DNA from: JBHENW01 sp046261875
GTDB lineage: Bacteria; Acidobacteriota; Thermoanaerobaculia; UBA5066; Gp7-AA6
Reading direction: 5' to 3'
Assembly (NCBI GenBank): GCA_046261875.1
Contig: JBHENW010000184.1
Location: 1 to 14,535 of the forward strand
DNA length: 14,535 nucleotides
Each line of letters opens with the position of its first letter. The first letter of the stretch is position 1. Below the pieces are notes generated by a model. The model searched no databases. It saw nothing but the letters and a program-made list of their open reading frames with translations, and was not told the origin of the DNA. Shown piece after piece: positions 12,986 through 14,535 of this stretch. The position numbers were made by a program, and so were the translations under genes.

Positions 12986-14403
12986 CAGCCCCGGCGCCCG
13001 CGGATCCGGCTCTTCTTGAGGAAGCCGGAGTAGTGGTGCTCGACGAGCTTGGACTCGACCTGCTGGACGAGGTCCATGGCCACGCCGACCACGATCAACA
13101 GCGAGGTCCCCCCGAAGTAGAAGTTGAAGCCGAAGCCTTCCGTGAAGAAGGCCGGCAGGACGTTCTCGAGCGCTGGACCGATGCCGGGGAGCGTCTGGAC
13201 CTTGAAGCCGCTCGTGAGGAAGTCGGGGAGGAGGGCCACGAAGGTCAGGTAGGCGGCTCCGATGATCGTCAGTCGGGAAAGGACGGTGTCGATGTAGTCC
13301 GCGGTCTTCTTGCCCGGTCGGATGCCGGGGATGAACCCGCCGTACTTGCGCATGTTGTCCGCAGTGTCCGTCGGGTTGAATACGATGGACGTGTAGAAGT
13401 AGCAGAAGAAGAGGATCCCCGCCGCGTAGAGCAGGACGTAGAGCGGGTACCCCATGGAGAGCGCGGTCGCCACGTTCTGCATCCAGACGCCGACCGGCAG
13501 CCCGAAGAGGCTCGCCTCGGGCCCGACGATCTGGGCCAGGTACGCCGGCAACTGCAGGATCGAGATCGCGAAAATGATCGGGATGACGCCGCCCGTGTTC
13601 ACGCGGAGCGGCAGGTAGGTGTTCTGCCCGCCGTAGACCCGCCGCCCGACCACTCGCTTGGCGTACTGAACGGGGATGCGCCTCTGGGCGCGTTCCACGA
13701 AGACGATGAGCGCCACGATGGCGACCATGAAGACGAGGACCGCGAGCAGCGTCAGGATGTTGAGGTTGCCCTGCTGGATCTGGCGAAACAGGCCGAAGAT
13801 CGCGGAAGGCAGGGCCACCACGATCCCGGCGAAAATGATGAGCGAGATCCCGTTGCCGACCCCACGCTCGGTGATCTGCTCGCCCAGCCACATGATGAAG
13901 ATGGTCCCGGTCGTCAGCGTGAGGATCGTCATGAGGCGGAAGCCCCAGCCGGGGTTCGGAACGAGCGGCGCGCCGCCGGGGGCGGCCTGCTTCTCCAGCC
14001 ACAGCGTGATCCCGCTCGCCTGGACCAACGAGAGCAGCACCGTTCCGTAGCGCGTGTACTGCGTGATCTTCTTGCGCCCCATCTCCCCTTCCTTGGAGAG
14101 CTTTTCGAGATAGGGCCAGACGACGGTGAGCAGCTGCAAGATGATCGACGCCGAGATGTACGGCATGATCCCGAGCGCGAAGACCGAGAGGCGGCGCAGC
14201 GCGCCGCCCGAGAAGATGTCGAGAAAGCCGAAGAGCGAACCGGCGCTCGCGCGGAAGAACTCGTCGATGGCGTTGGGGTCCACGCCCGGGGTCGGCACGT
14301 GCGCCCCGAGGCGATAGACGGCGAGCACCAGGAACGTGAACAGGACCCGCTTGCGCAGGTCCGGCACGCTGAAGATGTTCGCGAAGCTCTGAAGCGCGCT
14401 CAA
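12985..14403 (-). CDS. secY: Preprotein translocase subunit SecY
   Basis: SecY forms the protein-conducting channel in the inner membrane together with SecE and SecG. The protein shows about ten hydrophobic segments and standard SecY motifs: LRKRVLFTFLVLAVYRLGAH with PTPGVD near the N-terminus, LGIMPYISASIILQLL, GVGNGISLIIFAGI, VNTGGVIPIIFA, and FNPTDTADNMRKYGGFIPGI near the C-terminus, ending in a basic tail. I prefer TTG at 14403: it gives MSALQSFANIFSVPDLRKR, the usual length before the first helix, and overlaps the rplO stop as TTGA, like the downstream junctions. GTG at 14421 would add six residues and is the alternative. The product is 472 residues. Confidence 0.96.
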   Translation of the reverse strand: MSALQSFANIFSVPDLRKRVLFTFLVLAVYRLGAHVPTPGVDPNAIDEFFRASAGSLFGFLDIFSGGALRRLSVFALGIMPYISASIILQLLTVVWPYLEKLSKEGEMGRKKITQYTRYGTVLLSLVQASGITLWLEKQAAPGGAPLVPNPGWGFRLMTILTLTTGTIFIMWLGEQITERGVGNGISLIIFAGIVVALPSAIFGLFRQIQQGNLNILTLLAVLVFMVAIVALIVFVERAQRRIPVQYAKRVVGRRVYGGQNTYLPLRVNTGGVIPIIFAISILQLPAYLAQIVGPEASLFGLPVGVWMQNVATALSMGYPLYVLLYAAGILFFCYFYTSIVFNPTDTADNMRKYGGFIPGIRPGKKTADYIDTVLSRLTIIGAAYLTFVALLPDFLTSGFKVQTLPGIGPALENVLPAFFTEGFGFNFYFGGTSLLIVVGVAMDLVQQVESKLVEHHYSGFLKKSRIRGRRG

Positions 14404-14535
14404 CGGGGCAGGACCTCGCACCGCCCCCCGGCCGCTTCGATGCGCGAACGCGCGGAGGCGGAAAACTTGTGGGCGGAGACCTGGAGAGGCTTGGAGAGCT
14501 CGCCGTCTCCGAGGATCTTGACGGGCCGGCGGGAG
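14400..14535 (-). CDS. rplO: Large ribosomal subunit protein L15, C-terminal part (5' end outside window)
   Basis: The last 44 or so residues of L15 are visible on the minus strand: SRRPVKILGDGELSKPLQVS followed by AHKFSASARSRIEAAGGRCE and VLPR. VKILG.GEL, the AHKFS.SA segment and the I..AGG end are the typical L15 C-terminus. The stop TGA (14400-14402) overlaps the preferred TTG start of secY. rplO directly before secY is the standard order of the spc operon; the earlier genes lie beyond the window edge. Confidence 0.93.
   Translation of the reverse strand, partial: SRRPVKILGDGELSKPLQVSAHKFSASARSRIEAAGGRCEVLPR

Overview
The window is high-GC bacterial chromosome (roughly two thirds G+C by eye) and almost all of it is housekeeping genes. 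A type IV pilus retraction-type ATPase, a periplasmic-type cell-wall amidase and zinc-type ribosomal proteins S4 and L36 suggest a diderm bacterium. The gene order and protein style would fit Acidobacteriota or a related deep lineage. That placement is inference, because no rRNA is present.

Left part (1-5556). The 3' end of a TPR-repeat gene runs rightward and converges on a leftward cluster gatC - gatA - LysM/amidase_3. GatC and GatA are subunits of the tRNA-dependent amidotransferase (gatB is not here); the amidase cleaves peptidoglycan. Divergent from gatC, with only 23 bp between the two starts, is the CCA-adding tRNA nucleotidyltransferase, so two tRNA-related functions sit back to back. 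Middle (5570-7968): a PilT/PilU-like ATPase with an unusual C-terminal coiled-coil tail, a convergent VanZ-like membrane protein overlapping its end, a short intergenic region, and the decayed start of a subtilisin-like (S8) protease gene.

Right part (7937-14535). This is the distal spc/alpha ribosomal operon, all leftward, in transcription order rplO (partial) - secY - adk - map - infA - rpmJ - rpsM - rpsK - rpsD - rpoA - rplQ. It ends at a clear intrinsic terminator at 7937-7968. The first four junctions are stop/start overlaps (TTGA, TGATG, ATGA, ATGA), as expected for translational coupling. rpmJ (37 codons) is intact.

I found no clearly new multi-gene system. The least explained structure is a repeat family present twice (653-705 and 10359-10416). 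Each copy is built from 7-bp units TCGNNAG that invert at the centre into CTNNCGA, giving a hairpin of 53-58 bp. Both copies abut stop codons. The first supplies the stop codons and last residues of two convergent genes; the second lies inside the ribosomal operon between rpsK and rpsD. Other points of note are the PilT-like coiled-coil tail with its own internal Shine-Dalgarno and ATG, a 79-residue basic tail on L17, -10 boxes so close to the gatC and pilT starts that the mRNAs would be leaderless or nearly so, and the S8 protease remnant.
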